Shown in pieces: positions 1-11,462 of a stretch of DNA of 64,000 nucleotides. A program made the position numbers and the translations under genes. The notes below the pieces were generated by a model that had not been told where the DNA came from, searched no databases, and saw only the letters and a program-made list of their open reading frames with translations. This DNA comes from Alligator mississippiensis (lineage: Eukaryota > Chordata > Crocodylia > Alligatoridae). The DNA lies in NCBI RefSeq assembly GCF_030867095.1, contig NC_081824.1, forward strand, positions 55,834,882-55,898,881, written 5' to 3'. Every line of letters begins with the position of its first letter. Position 1 is the first letter of the stretch.

Positions 1-419
1 ACCCTAGCCAGTATTTCAAGACCCTTCTATATTAGGGCAACAGAACAGTATGTGGTAACCTAGTATCTGTCTTGCAACTGATATATAAAGGTAATTTAAT
101 CTCTCTAACCCTACAATCTACAGTAAAGAGCACTACAAGTGGGCTGGAGAATTTCATATTTTAGACAGAACATGAATAATTCCCCTGAAACACTTGGATT
201 CCAGCACTATAGATAGACATAGTTTAGGGACTTAACTATCCCATTTGAACTATAAAATAGAACAATGATATCTTGCAAAGCAACTCCTTATACTAGTTCC
301 TATGCACAAAAGGGTTATGATTTACTTCTCTGTGACTGCATGGTATGCATAATGACATACTTCTAGCTTACAAATAAATCTTTAGTGGAGTAGCACTTAA
401 AGGAAATGGTCTTATCTTA
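1..419. other. AT-rich sequence, nothing identified
   Basis: No open frame with recognisable similarity, no terminal repeat and no tandem structure was seen. It borders the decayed Harbinger copy that begins near 420. Confidence 0.5.
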
Positions 420-2300
420 AATCTGATACCAGGTTTGAAGGATTCAAAGGGCTCATTTGCATGTTGCAAATGCTGCCGTTGCCTCTGGGCAAGCCCCCTG
501 CTTGCCATACCACAGCATGACCACAGGGGAATGGCCACAGGCTCGGGTACTGGTTGCCTGTCCCTGGGGTCTGCCCCTCAGATGCCCCCATTCCACGCCC
601 CACCCCCCATGTTGGGACAGCCCACAAAGGTCATTGTATATAGTTTTCATAGGGAAGATGGTATTTAATTGTTGGTGGGTGGGTTGGGTGGTGGAGAGAC
701 TGTTTGTTGTGGAGGGAGTGGGGAAAGAGGCTGTTTGTTGGGGAGGGTGGGTGGAGGAGGACTCTTGTTAATGTGAGGGGATCAAAAGCTTGTTCTTGTG
801 AGACATCTCTGCAATGAATGCTATGGGCAGGTGGGGGAGTGAGAGGGTCTGTGGGTGATGATACAGGTGGGATAGAATGGAGTACTGGAGGAGGTGGTTG
901 GCCAGCACCTTCAACACCCAGTGCCTTGGCCCCCAGTGGCAAGTGCCTGGCTTTCTAAGGGCCTCAATTGGGGGAGCCACTGCTGCTGCTGTGTCCTCCT
1001 CACACTGTGCCTCTTCCACCCAGGCCTCACAGATGTTATACAGCACACAAACTGGGCCTTGCAGGTGTTGTACATCACACAGACTGTGATGAAGACCTAG
1101 GGGATGTTGGCCTAGGTGAACTTGAGGTGGGAGGTGAGCATGTGCCAGCATCCCTTGAGACAGCCAAAGGCGCACTCCAGCAGGGTGTGAGCCTGGCCCA
1201 GGCAGTAGTTAAAGTGGGCCTGATGGGGGTCAAGGTGGCCAGTGCAGGGCCAAAAGAGCCAGAGCAAGTGCAGGTAGGCAGGGTCCCCAATGAGGAGGGG
1301 TAGGACCACCATGGCACACAACTACAGTTTTGAGACCCCTGGCATGAAGTTCCCAATCCCAGCAGGCCAGGGTTCCTGAAAATGCAGGTGTTGTAGGCAC
1401 TGCTGCTGAGCTGGCACTCACATGCGTCAAGGCCCCACACTGGCCCACAACAGCCTGGAGCACCAGGGAGTGAAAGCCGCTCTACCTGTAGTAAACCAGT
1501 CTCTGGGGAGGGCAGGTTATGGGAATGTGTGCATCCCATCTAGGTCCCCTATGCAGTGGGAGAATCCCAGGACATGGAAACCTGTCACCACCACCACCAG
1601 GGTGTTGTACACCTGGAACAGTGTCCCCCAGCATGTCCTGGAGGGCACCTCACATCCTGGAGGGTGTCTGCAGAGAAAGGTGGCCACGTGCTGGTGTTCT
1701 GCCACTTCAGGTGTGGCTGAAGCTGCTCTATGAGGTCTAGAAGGTAGCCTGGGTCACGTGGCAGGCCTCCAGTCACTGCTCATTATTCCAGGTGTGCTGG
1801 ATGACGTGCAGCCACCAGTCCTGACTGACCCGGCAGGCCCAGAGGTGGTGGGGCTGGAGGCCCAGGAGAGCGTTCCTGGTGGGGTTTGACTAGGCAGGCA
1901 GGGTCAAGGTAGCAGGTGCACGGCAGCAGGCCTGGCAGATGGTTGTTGCACATGGGGGAGCTGGGAGGGGTGAGATGGCTGTGTGCCAGGCAGTGGTCAG
2001 CATGGTGGGCCAGCAGGGCCAGCATGGTGCCCAGCAGGAACCTGGGGCACTGGTCATTGCTGCCAGGGGCAGGGTCTGGAGCAGCCATAGCACTGGAAGG
2101 CAGAGGTGGTGAGAAGAGCACTACCTCATGCTGTTGCTGTGCTGAGCATGCTGCTTCTGGCCAGGGAAGTGGCTGGCTAGAGAGCAGCAAGCAGGGCTGG
2201 CTTTTGTAGAAGGCTGCTGGATGCTGGCAGCTGCAGCCAAAGCCTAAAGCTTCCCCTCCCCCCTGGGGGTAGCAGGGGCCCATTGCAGGGCCATGGGAAT
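420..2300 (-). mobile_element. Decayed PIF/Harbinger DNA transposon
   Basis: A GC-rich block of about 1.9 kb whose minus strand carries a broken Harbinger-type transposase (separate entry). The part near 615-800 (minus) matches 26,474-26,660 (plus), and the part near 1,990-2,180 (minus) matches 26,190-26,350 (plus), so the window holds a second, internally deleted relative. I could not find clear terminal inverted repeats or a target duplication here, so both ends are approximate. No Myb-like partner gene of the kind autonomous Harbinger elements carry is visible. Confidence 0.7.
768..1776 (-). pseudogene. Harbinger-type transposase (DDE_4-like), degraded
   Basis: Read on the minus strand, pieces in different frames follow the order of a PIF/Harbinger nuclease. 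A helical segment LLDLIEQLQPHL lies at about 1,743-1,708, then GFHVLGFSHCIGDLDGMH (family form G-x-hydrophobic-DGTH) ending near 1,529, then IFRNPGLLG near 1,383 (family VFRNSGL), then GDPAY near 1,288 (family GDSAY), then HFNYCLGQAH and LLECAFGCLKG at about 1,213-1,148 (family HFNYRLSRAR and ENAFGRLKG), and VLYNICE near 1,046. Upstream minus-strand sequence to 2,283 may hold the N-terminal part. Frame changes between the blocks and substitutions in the conserved boxes show it cannot make an active enzyme. This is a transposon copy, not a conserved HARBI1 host gene. Confidence 0.75.
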
Positions 2301-2897
2301 TGGGAGAAGATTGGCAGCAAATCCGTTAGCAGTTTCCTTCATGTTTAGATGGTTGCCTGACACTGTTTATTTGTGAGTAATTTACTTGCGAGTAAACTGG
2401 TGCCACAACAAATGCACATGTAGATGCATCCAAAGATATGCTCTTTTATAAAATAAAGAGACATGAAGAATTCCTGTGCATAGATGCATTCAAATCTTTA
2501 CCTGAAGAATCAAACATTTGTATTAGCTATTGGGGATTTAGGATTCTTCTTTAGATGCTTAAATCCCAGCTAGTCAAAGCCCTTAGACCTCATCCTGCAA
2601 GTCACCTACCTCACTTAAAAACCATTAATAGCTTCACTAAAGATAGTCAAGGTCTTTGGCAGATGTGTACTCAAAATAGCATGAAATGTAAATCATATGC
2701 TGAAGTTAATCACTTTTTCAGTGTTTTCTTTTAGTAATCAATGGATGGATTTGGGCCTCAGCTATATATGAATTGTATTTATTTAGTTAATTTAGTAAAT
2801 AATTGCCTTTGAATAAATCAGTATAAGAAACTGGTTTATATAAAGTTCCTGGTCATTAGGCTGGGGAACAAAAGATAACTGATCACACTGCTAGGCC
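2301..2897. other. AT-rich sequence, nothing identified
   Basis: No coding similarity or terminal repeats seen. It separates the Harbinger copy from the fold-back element at 2,898. Confidence 0.45.
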
Positions 2898-3224
2898 CGT
2901 CAGCACTTTTACATGTGCTCTGACATATTCCAATTAGAGCACGGCAGAGCAGGCTCCACTAATCATGTCTGCTGGAGTATTCTAATCAGAACACTCCAGC
3001 GTGCTGCAGCGTCTCATGTATTCAGCACCCCACATTTCAAAATGCCTTTGGGGGGTGCTTTAACTAAATGAATGAGCCTTAGTTAAAGCTCCCCAAAGCC
3101 ATTTTGAAATGTGGGACCCTGAACACACAAGACGCTGCAGGCACTTTAATTAAAGGCTCCCAAGAGCTGTTCCAATTAAAATGCCTCCAACCCCCACCTC
3201 AGAGCATTTGTATAGGCACCTGTC
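2898..3224. mobile_element. Fold-back (MITE-like) element, ~327 bp
   Basis: The whole segment is an imperfect palindrome. The strongest arms are 3,002-3,066 and 3,079-3,142, which pair through CTGCAGCGTCT, CCACATTTCAAAATG and GCTTTAACTAA around a loop of about 12 bases. The outer parts also pair, with AGCACTTTTACATGTGCTCTGA at the left against CAGGTGCCTATACAAATGC read from the right end. The central motif TGCTTTAACTAAA recurs as a tandem pair at 20,702-20,762. No coding capacity. The class of transposon is not determined. Confidence 0.65.
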
Positions 3225-3321
3225 ACTTCCTTGAATGCCACTCACATGCAGGAACTGATGTGCTATAATCATGTTGACCTAATAGGCCACTTAGACTTTC
3301 AATGAACTTCTGATCTTGACC

Positions 3322-3440
3322 TTTTATAAAATCATAACTATATAGAAAAATAGGGCTGGAAGAGATCTCAAGAGGTACTCCACTCCAGCTCCCTACTCAA
3401 GGCAGGATCTTCACATCTAAACCATCACAGAAAAACCTAT
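3322..3440 (-). mobile_element. Old CR1 LINE 3'-end fragment
   Basis: Reads like the end of a CR1 LINE on the minus strand: a stretch with ATCATAACTATATAG, then AGGGCTGGAAGAGATCTC and CACTCCAGCTCCCTA, the diverged form of the CR1 tail (tail repeat, then a GGAAGGGACCT-like segment, then CCAGTCCAGCCCC). It is short and much more diverged than the copy at 5,737, so probably an older insertion. Confidence 0.65.
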
Positions 3441-4104
3441 AAATCCTAGAGAAATATATTGATAAATGTATAGATATTCTTGTCCATAGGAAAAAAAAAA
3501 TCATATTTCACAAACTCATCCACAGACTAACCCTGAAGCCCTGCATTTCTCCCTATTGTCCCATTACTTGTCCTGAGGAACAAATTGATGTTTGCACCAG
3601 GATAACTCCTTATCTCTGAAAGCTTCAGCTCCACTGCTCTTTTGCCCATCCTCACAGCTGCAGCATGGAAATCTTTGTTGCTCTAGATTACTTCACCTTT
3701 TCGATGTGAAAAAAAAATTAGGTTCCCCTTTCAATAGAATGGGTTAGTCTGAAGTATCACACACTCACAGATCAGTCTTTTCACAGGAAATCAGTAAAAA
3801 GACAAAGCAACAAAAGGATGTATCATATACTAGAAAAGAATTACAAAGGAAAAAAAGACCATAAGTTTAGGATCAGAATAAAAAGACAAGTAAAATTTCT
3901 TACCTTTCACCTAGCTACAAACTAGCCATCTGAAAGGCCTGCCAGTATTTCTGGAGTTTAGTCTTCTTGCTGATTCTGACTGCTGGGGACCTTGAACTCC
4001 CAAAGCCTGACATCCAAAGACCCTGATTCTATCATAGACAGACCCTAGAATACCTCCCAGCCAGCAAACCTCCCGTTGGGATTATTTGAATTACTTCTGA
4101 ATCA
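3441..4104. other. AT-rich sequence, nothing identified
   Basis: Only A-runs and unassigned sequence; no repeat ends or coding similarity recognised. Confidence 0.4.
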
Positions 4105-5218
4105 GCAGCACAGATCTGGATTTTCCATTTGTCATGGAAAAGCTTAGATTTTCTCCTTTAAAGGAGAAAAACATGGGAAACCATGGGTTTCCCACTGTAG
4201 GCTGGCAGAGTTCAAGCTTGCAAGGGGCTATGGGGAGTGTGGGGAGGGAGGTCATAGGCAGGGGGCATCATGTGCATGTTCATGCACACACATACACATG
4301 GCAGGCAGACATCCTGGTGGAAAGCAGCTCCAGCAGCTCCCTGCAGCTAACCTATTGGTAGGGCTTAGGTGTCACATTGTGGGACATGGGGAGGGCACAT
4401 GCCCCCCAGATTTGTACATTCACAGCAAGCACAGGGCTGCAGCCTGGACAGACCAGCACAGACAGGAGCCACCTCTGTGGCCCAATGTGTGGGACCTGGC
4501 ATTGGAGGGCAGAGCAGGGTGGCGAGACTCATTACTGCTGCCACCACTGCAGCCACCACCACTGGTACCCCCATTCCAGCCACACCAGCAACAGCACAAG
4601 AAGTAATGGACCTGGGGCCATACTGCCCTCCCCTCCTCCCACTGCCAGCCGCTCTCATGCTGGGTTGTGGCTCTACCCTGTCACCACTTCTCCCACCACT
4701 CCCTTCAGGCCACACCTGTTCCCTGGAGGGGTGGTGGGGTGGGTAGCCTGGCACATGAGTGGCTGGTGGCAGGAGGAGGTAAACACAGCATATCCCACCC
4801 CAGTGCACTACTCTGCGCTGCTGGTGGCATGGCTGGTGCAGGGCTCCTGGAGGTGGCAACACATCTTACCACCCCATTCCACCTTCCCACACTTAGTCCT
4901 ACCTACTGGGCCATGAAGGTGGCTCCTTCCTGTGCTGGTCTGGCCAGACTGCAGCCCCATGCCTGCTATGGGTGCACAAATCTTGCGGGGGGGCGCACAT
5001 GCCCAAAATATATAGGTGTTCAAAATGTATTATAATGACCAAGGCACTGGTAGGCTTCCACACTGCTTTACAAATTGCAAATATATCAATAAAATATTGT
5101 GTCCAACTGATACCTATATATATGGTGGTGTTTCATTTTAATTGCAAAAAAACATGCATTTTGGAGGATTTTATCAGAGAATTTTGGATTTTTAAACAGA
5201 GAAAACCAAATATCCTTG
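4105..5218 (+). mobile_element. Unnamed ~1.1-kb interspersed repeat, copy 1
   Basis: Both ends and several internal parts match 56,855-58,552 in the same orientation. Shared motifs include GGTTTCCC, AGGCTGGCAGAGTTC and CATGTGCATG near the left end, and GGCACTGGTAGGCTTCCA and ATATCAATAAAA near the right end, so the two loci are members of one family. It has no recognisable coding similarity and weak AT-rich ends that may be remnant terminal inverted repeats. Inside copy 1 an inverted pair of ~100-bp arms lies at 4,393-4,486 and 4,905-5,006. Copy 2 has only the second arm. Class unknown. Confidence 0.6.
4393..5006. repeat. Inverted repeat, ~100-bp arms, inside the 1.1-kb repeat
   Basis: The arm 4,393-4,486 (containing GGGCTGCAGCCTGGACAGAC) reappears reverse-complemented at 4,905-5,006 (containing GTCTGGCCAGACTGCAGCCC). 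About 420 bases lie between. Spurious overlapping reading frames here come from GC-rich composition and the arms mirroring one another. Confidence 0.7.
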
Positions 5219-5736
5219 AGATACTTCTCTCCCTAGGATACTTGGCATTCCTCTGGCTGATGGGCCGTTTTTTGGATGCCTTTGGTATTGTGCAGTTGTC
5301 TTTCCCATTAATAGCAGACAACAGCTTGGGTACCCATCCCACCTTCTGTTTGTGTTGGGAGTGGCAATTGTCCTTTTGCAAGTATCACAATAGATTTAGC
5401 AGCCTTACTCACTCTCTTTCCTTGACTAACCTATATCCCCAATCAAAGATATATACAGACATAACATAACCTATGCAGTAATAGAAGTGACATCAATCTA
5501 TACAGGATAGCTTTGACTTTTCAAAAAGATAATGCATGTCATATCAATTAAATAAACACCAGAAAATCTTCATCACAACCCACCAATCTCCCAGCCTATG
5601 GTGTGGTTTTTGTCACATGCATCTAAAATGAAGTATATACTTTGCTAAAAACTAAGGTCTTTCTTTGGTTTAGGCCAAGCAAGTTAGCAAAGTAATTCAA
5701 TTACTCTTTCTGCTCTTATGAATTTTGTACATATAT
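5219..5736. other. AT-rich sequence, nothing identified
   Basis: Sequence between the 1.1-kb repeat and the 3' end of the large CR1 copy; no feature recognised. Confidence 0.4.
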
Positions 5737-6017
5737 TAGATTAATAGATTCATAGATGTAGGGTCAGAAGGGACCTTGCAGATCTTCTAGTCTGACCCCT
5801 TGCCCTGGTAGGAGAGAAAACTGGACTCAAATGACCCCACCTAGGTAATCATCAAGCCTCCTCTTAAAGACCCCCAAGGTAGGAGCCAGCACTACTTCCC
5901 TTGAAAGTTGGTTCCAGATCCTAGCCACCCTGACTGTGAAGTAGTGCCTTCTAATGTCTAGTCTGAAACAACTTCTAACAAATTATGGGTGTTATTCCTT
6001 GTTACTCTGGGGGGTGC

Positions 6018-6710
6018 TCAGGGGAACAAGTTCTCTGCCATTCGCTGCTGGTCCCCACTAGTAAATTTATAGATGGCCACCAGTTCTCCTTTCAGCCTTC
6101 TCTTGTGAAGGCTGAACAGGTTATGGTCCCATAGCCTCTCCTCGTAGGGTCTGCCCTGCTGTCCCTGGATCATGCGAGTGGCCCTCCTCTGGACCCTCTC
6201 AATACTGTCCACATCCCTCCTGAAGTGTGGCGCCCAGAACTGGACACAGTGCTCCAACTGCAGCCTGAACAGTGTCACATAGAAGGGGAGGATCACCTCC
6301 TTGGCCCTGCTTGTGATGCATGTGTGGATGCATGACAAGGTGTGGTTAGCCCTACTGACTGTATCCTTGCATTGGCGGCCCATGTTCATCTTGGAATCGA
6401 TAATGACTCCAAGATCTATTTTTGCCACAGTGCTTTTGAGAAGAGAGTTCCCCAGCCTATAGGTATGCTGCTGGTTCTTACTGGCCAAGTGCAGCACCCT
6501 GCACTTGTCAGTATTGAATCCCATCCTTTTCTCATTTGCCCACCCCTGTAACCTGTCCAGATCCAGCTGTATCCTGTCCCTCCCTTCTAGTGTGCCCACC
6601 TCACCCCAAATCCTGGTGTCATCCATGCATTTAAACAGGGTGCTTTTCACCCCCTCGTCCAAGTCACTAATGAAGTGCGGGCCCAAGGACCGAGCCATGG
6701 GGGACTCCAC
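6018..6710 (-). pseudogene. CR1 reverse transcriptase, C-terminal half
   Basis: A 230-residue frame that continues the RT after a frameshift near 6,690, where several bases of the usual GVPQGSVLGP-to-INDLDE join are missing. It shows [15 protein letters not shown], then CMDDT at residues 28-32 in place of the usual F-A-D-D-T polymerase box, then LDRLQGWANEKRMGFNTDKC and the VLHLASKNQQH segment of the CR1 thumb region, ending with RRDVDSIERVQRRATRMI. The alanine-to-methionine change beside the catalytic aspartates and the frameshift mark it as dead. Confidence 0.85.
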
Positions 6711-6786
6711 TGCTCACATCCCTCCAGGTCGAATATGACCCATCCACCACCACTCTCTGAGTGCGGCCCCTCAGCCAATTTGCAAT

Positions 6787-7302
6787 TCATCTGATTGTGT
6801 AGGCATCAGTGCCACAGTCACCTAGCTTTTTAATGAAAATGGGGTGGGAAACAGTGTCAAAGGCCTTCCTGAAGTCCAGAAAGACTACATCCACCGCGAC
6901 ACCTGCATCCAGTGGTTTTGTGACCTGATCATAGAAGGCAATCAGGTTGGTATGACAGGACCTGCCCCTGATGAAACCATGCTGGTTGCCCTTGAGCATC
7001 ATCCCCGCTGCTGACCCTTCACAGATGTGCTCCTTGATAATCTTCTCAAAGAGCTTCCCCAGGATTGAAGTAAGACTAATGGGCCTATAGTTGCCCGGGT
7101 CCTCCCTCCTCCCTTTTTTGAAGATGGGGACCACCTTGGCCCTCTTCCAGTCATCTGGCACCTGGCCAGAGCACCATGAGTGCTCGTAAAGCTGTGCCAG
7201 GAGCCCTGCGATAACCCATGCCAATTCCCTCAACACCTTGAGGTGGAGAGCATCTGGACCTGCAGATCTGAACATGTCCAGCCCCTCCAGGAGTTCTCTC
7301 AC
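6787..7302 (-). pseudogene. CR1 reverse transcriptase, N-terminal half
   Basis: A 171-residue frame with the opening RT motifs of CR1 ORF2: a D-W-K-x-A-x-V-V-P-I-F-K-K-G segment at residues 51-64, NYRPISLTS at 71-79, NQHGFIRGRS at 106-115 and FLDFRKAFDTVSH at 141-153, the last carrying the first catalytic aspartate region. It ends at a stop just after TDAYTIR. Sequence between 6,787 and 6,710 continues in frame past that stop with [11 protein letters not shown] and [12 protein letters not shown], so a nonsense change interrupts the domain. Cannot encode an active enzyme. Confidence 0.85.
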
Positions 7303-7370
7303 TTGGTCCTCCCTAACCCTAGGCCTGGCGGAGTCTCTCCTGAGTCTATCCCAAATCTCAGTGTAGCAAC

Positions 7371-8771
7371 CTGATGCCTTTCACTTTATTTTGATTTATT
7401 GCCATTAATTGTCCCAGGGCAAAATTGGAAAATTAAGTGAAAAAGCTCCAATAATTCTGTAAAAAGAGTTTTTTTTGATCCCTACAGCTGTGTATTATTT
7501 AGCCAGAGTGGGGGCGGTAAGAGGAGGAAGAGAGAGACAAAAATTTTTATATTAATACATGAAAAAATTAGGACCATAGGCCAAAATCTGCAAGAATAAA
7601 AACCTTCAATTAAACTTCTAAATCAGTAGAATTTAAGATTATACATTGTTTAAGGGTTGTTTAGATGTCTTTCCCTTAAAAATCCCATACTTAGGCATAC
7701 TTATATACTAAAAGGCTACTTTCTTGAATATGCTGTCCCTGGTGGAAATAAATTTGACTTTTTCATGAAACACCTTTAAAGTGACTTAAGTAGATGGAAA
7801 CTTTTTTCTATAATAGCTTTTTGAGACAAATCAACTCAAATACAACAACTTGGCTACAAGAAACCAGTCTATGAAACAAAATGAAATCTGGACAATGTTT
7901 CTAAAGGTTTCTTGTTAAAGTAAGATAAAAAATATTAAGCTTAGGTTTTCAGAAACTAAAGGTACCTATAGCAAGGAAGCACTGGCTCTCTTGATTCTAA
8001 GTCTACAAATAATGATTTGATTACAGTAAAACCCAGGGATTTTTTTCATATTAGGATGGTTTGCAACCTAGTTAATTTGTAGAAGTTTTTCAGATTAAGG
8101 ATGCATCATCATTTAGCTGATTGCTGAGGCTTTTGGTTTAAAGGGTACCACTTCTCACTCAGCTGGAGAACAGCCTAGATAGTGTCCACTGTTTATTTTG
8201 AGCGTCCACTGTTCCAGTTGCTGTTCAGATGGTAGTTGCTACATATTTTGGGGATACCAGTCCTGTAAATGCTTCTACACGTTATAATAGTGGTCCCAAA
8301 CAGCTGACTGGAAAAATGGACCCCTTCAAAGTAACAACAAACAGCTAGAGCATTTCCACAATCCCACAATTATGTAATGTGACGGTTTATATCCCTGGCT
8401 CTTTCACAAACCCTCATCATCACAGGGAAGGTTAAGGTACATAATTCTATTAAAAGATCCATGGTTTACTGTATATGCCAGTCTTCATTGCTAATGATTC
8501 CACCTAAACAAGTAAGAATAAATTAATACAAGTGAGAAAGGTAAAGGTGCATCCTAGTGAAATGAATCAAAACCTGGGAATCAAAAGCTTTATCAAGCAA
8601 CATAAATCTCTACATGAAAACAAAAAACAAACTTTTTCTAAAGCATCAGTTTTGAAAATATCCACTTTCTTTAAACTATTAATAGTTCACTAAGTTCTAA
8701 GAGCATATTGATTGCTTATATGAACTGCATCTTGGAAGTCTACTGTCTGACAATCTAACAATGATCTTAAG
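7371..8771. other. AT-rich sequence, nothing identified
   Basis: About 1.4 kb with no coding similarity, terminal repeats or tandem arrays that I could recognise. Confidence 0.45.
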
Positions 8772-8772
8772 A

Positions 8773-9187
8773 TACTGTTGTCAAAGTCTGGACCCATGGG
8801 TTGAATGAGGGGTTTAGGTCCAGTCTTTGGGCCAGATCAGGCCTAAAGTCTGGCCCAATGTGCCAGATCCAGCCTGCAGGGCTTGTCCAGTGTGGATGCT
8901 GTATGAAGCCAAGAAAGTGCCTTGCACCACACACGCTGGCTCCAACCCCATGTACTGCAAGCAGCATGTGGCACCAGTCTTGGGTGAGCCCTGCCTGTGT
9001 TACCCACACTGAACTGACTCTATGCCCTGGATTACCATGGAAGGCCAATTTAGCACAGCTGCCAAAGGCAGCATGGGCCCAAGATCAGTCCCATGCTGTG
9101 TGCAGGCCACACATGCAGCACTGCAGGCCAGATGGTGCATCTCTGCGTGCCCGATTTATCCTGCAGGTTGTACGTTTAACACCCCTG
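8773..9187. mobile_element. hAT-like non-autonomous element, family B
   Basis: Ends with the terminal repeat TTTAACACCCCTG at 9,187, the reverse complement of CAGGGGTGTTAAA. The diverged left end near 8,773 is TACTGTTGTCAAAG. The interior is rich in TGGCC/GGCCA words such as GGGCCAGATCAGGCC and CCAGATCCAGCCTGCAGG, as in the related copies at 23,483-23,867 and 61,870-62,345. The flanks ATCTTAAGA and ATCTAAAA may be a decayed target duplication. No transposase. Confidence 0.65.
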
Positions 9188-10251
9188 ATCTAAAAGGTAA
9201 GATACAGCCATTCACAAGTCCTATCTTTGAAGTCTTTTCAATGAAAAATATTCCCCTGAAGCCAACAGGAGCACTGCCTAAAAATACAATAAATATAGAG
9301 AAGAGTTGAATCTATAATATCTTGAACATTCAAAAATAAAGTTTTTTTTTGACATTCCATTCATAACATACAGTTTGGCTGTATTTTTCAAAATGGTACA
9401 AGCTAAGGGCACAGTGGTAGTTGCAGAGTTCAAATTCCCAGATTTTGTCAATTTGTCAATAAAGGAAATGTTTTATATTTGCAGAAGGTACACATGGACT
9501 TTTTACACTTGAAGCTCAAGCTGCTGCACATGTCACTGCTAAAGACAAAATGCTTGTATGGTTGATTTACTGTGACAGTAGTTCTTTGTTCTGATAACAT
9601 ATCTGGAGCCCAGTATGCTAATATAGTGATGCAAATGTGTAAAAGCCTGTCCTGTAAAGCCGATCTATATCCCATTTGTCTACTAAAGAAGAAGCAATGT
9701 CTGTAGTCTATTGATATATGTAAGCATCAATGACTTTTGTTATAAATAAATCTTAGCCTTACAATGTATCCACACAATGATCAATAGCTGGAATATATGT
9801 AGTATTCCTGGTATAAGGTTGAAGCTGCTTAACATGTTAATCAGCAATATAAGTAAATGGATATATAAATAAATAAACAATAAAAGTAGAAATCCAATTC
9901 TGCAGACTAATTCATGCATGTTTAAATTTAGCTGCATGAGGGTTTGTTTATGGAAAATCAGTACTATCAAGCACTGCATGCATTAACCATTGTTGGTGGG
10001 GGGCAGGGGCAGCCCAGAGACCATATATCAATGCAAATACAGACAAATTTACTCGGGGAAAAAAACAAGTTTATTTGTATATCCTAATTTTCAAAAAATT
10101 AATTACCTGGGTCCTGCCACAATCTTCCTGTTCTAGAAACTGAACAAGGCATTTGGCCTTTTAATACTAGTATCTCATTCACCTTCTATAAGATGTGGAC
10201 GATACTCCCATTGTCAATATATACTCTTTCAGGAATAAATTGTGTCTTAAT
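9188..10251. other. AT-rich sequence, nothing identified
   Basis: No repeat ends or coding similarity recognised in about 1 kb. Confidence 0.4.
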
Positions 10252-10747
10252 GGGCATATCTGCATGAGTTGTTTATTGCAGAGTAGACTAATTTGCTCTG
10301 CAGTAAACATCTTAGAGTCTACACGTACAGGGCTATTAGGCTGGAGTAAGCTAATTAATTCTGCATGAGGGTATTATTTATAAATAAAAGTACTATCCTG
10401 CTGCGGAGTTTTTTACTTCATGGTAGTGCACGTATATGCACTGACGGAGCTGGCTGGGGCATGAGGGTGTGGGTGCATAAGGGTGCTTCAATGCAGGGGC
10501 TGCTTGCCTGCGCACACTGGAGCACAGTCATGCCCAGCCAGCCCCTCCACAGCATGCTGAGCCAAGGTGGAGCAGTGCCCAGCTGGCAGGCTGACCCCAG
10601 GGCCCCCTTGGCAGCTGGGCCTGCTCCAACTCAGCTCAACGTGCTGCGATCCTGGATGCATATGTAAATATTGCCTGGGAGCAATAAACTCTAGTGTGAG
10701 ATGTGCTGGAGTTAATTGCTGCATGCTAAAGCATAGGTAGATGGGCC
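10252..10747 (+). mobile_element. ~500-bp TIR element, copy A
   Basis: Begins GGGCATATCTGCATGAG and ends with GGTAGATGGGCC, which reads GGCCCATCTACC from the other side, so short terminal inverted repeats can be aligned. It matches 19,318-19,808 along its length in the same orientation (ATTAGGCTGGA, AGTACTATCCTGCTG, CAGCCCCTCC, GGAGCAATAAACTCT) and its right part matches 16,868-17,033. No coding capacity. By its ends it belongs with the other GGGCAT-CTACACATG elements in the window. Confidence 0.75.
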
Positions 10748-11165
10748 TGATATGTGAATATACAATTCTTAGCCCCCAATTATAGTTAGAGACTCTAGGC
10801 TCTACCATAATATAATTAACATCAAAATTACACTTCACTTTTGCTTAAGACAATTTTGATTGTAAATTATGATTAATGAAATAGAAAAGTAAATAGACAT
10901 CTTGAAATTCTCTGGGTTAGATGGTCCTCTACACAGTGGAGCCATTTAAAATGCATGTATAACTCTTATTTTGTAGAAAAACTCCAGGATAAAGATATGC
11001 TTATTGATATTTTGATAAGTTCTGTCCTTCAGCTGCCTGATTTTTTTCTGGAAATTATTTGGCCACAATAGGTGACATCAAGCTCTCTCTGCCATCTTGT
11101 TCAGATCTTCTCATAATATTATGGCAGAAGCAATGTTGTTACATTTTATTTAGAGAAAACTACAT
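10748..11165. other. AT-rich sequence, nothing identified
   Basis: Short interval between the ~500-bp element and an old CR1 tail; nothing recognised. Confidence 0.4.
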
Positions 11166-11462
11166 TTTCATAGAATAATTGAATAAAAGGACTAGAAAGA
11201 ACTTCAGGAAGTAATCTAGTCCAAGCCCCTGCTAGATACAGGATTATTTCAATTTAAACTACCTTATCCAAATGTTTGTCTAACCCTCTCTTTAAAATTT
11301 CCAAGGATGGAAATTCCAGAATCCTTCTAGGTAATCTATTCTCATGCTTAATGACCCTCATAGTAAGTAACTCGATCCTAATATTCAACCTAATTTACCC
11401 TTGTTACAGTTTAAGACTCTTGCCCTGTTTCCTGCAGATACAGATGATAGGACTCAGTCACC
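11166..11462 (-). mobile_element. Old CR1 LINE 3'-end fragment
   Basis: Starts with CATAGAATAATTGAATAAAA, a degraded CR1 tail, then AACTTCAGGAAGTAATC and TAGTCCAAGCCCCTGC, followed by the 3' untranslated body (TCTTTAAAATTTCCAAGG, GGTAATCTATTC, CCCTTGTTACAG). Orientation is minus. It is more diverged than the copy at 5,737 and keeps no coding part. Confidence 0.7.

Larger units (their letters stand above)
5737..7370 (-). mobile_element. CR1 LINE, 5'-truncated copy with RT remnant
   Basis: On the minus strand a CR1 non-LTR retrotransposon runs from a truncated start near 7,370 to a 3' end at about 5,737. The 3' end shows the CR1 tail TAGATTCATAGATGTAG followed by GGTCAGAAGGGACCTTG. It contains two blocks of reverse transcriptase (separate entries) and a 3' untranslated part (5,737-6,017). 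The endonuclease domain is missing, which is the usual 5' truncation of LINE insertions. It is the best preserved CR1 in the window. Confidence 0.9.

Noticed and set aside
768..2283. Possible host gene related to HARBI1 on the minus strand
   Set aside because: Conserved boxes lie in different frames with stops and altered key positions, and a non-autonomous relative sits nearby; this is a transposon copy.
4365..5035. Several overlapping 120-180-residue frames on both strands
   Set aside because: GC-rich repeat with inverted arms gives mirrored frames; no domain similarity.
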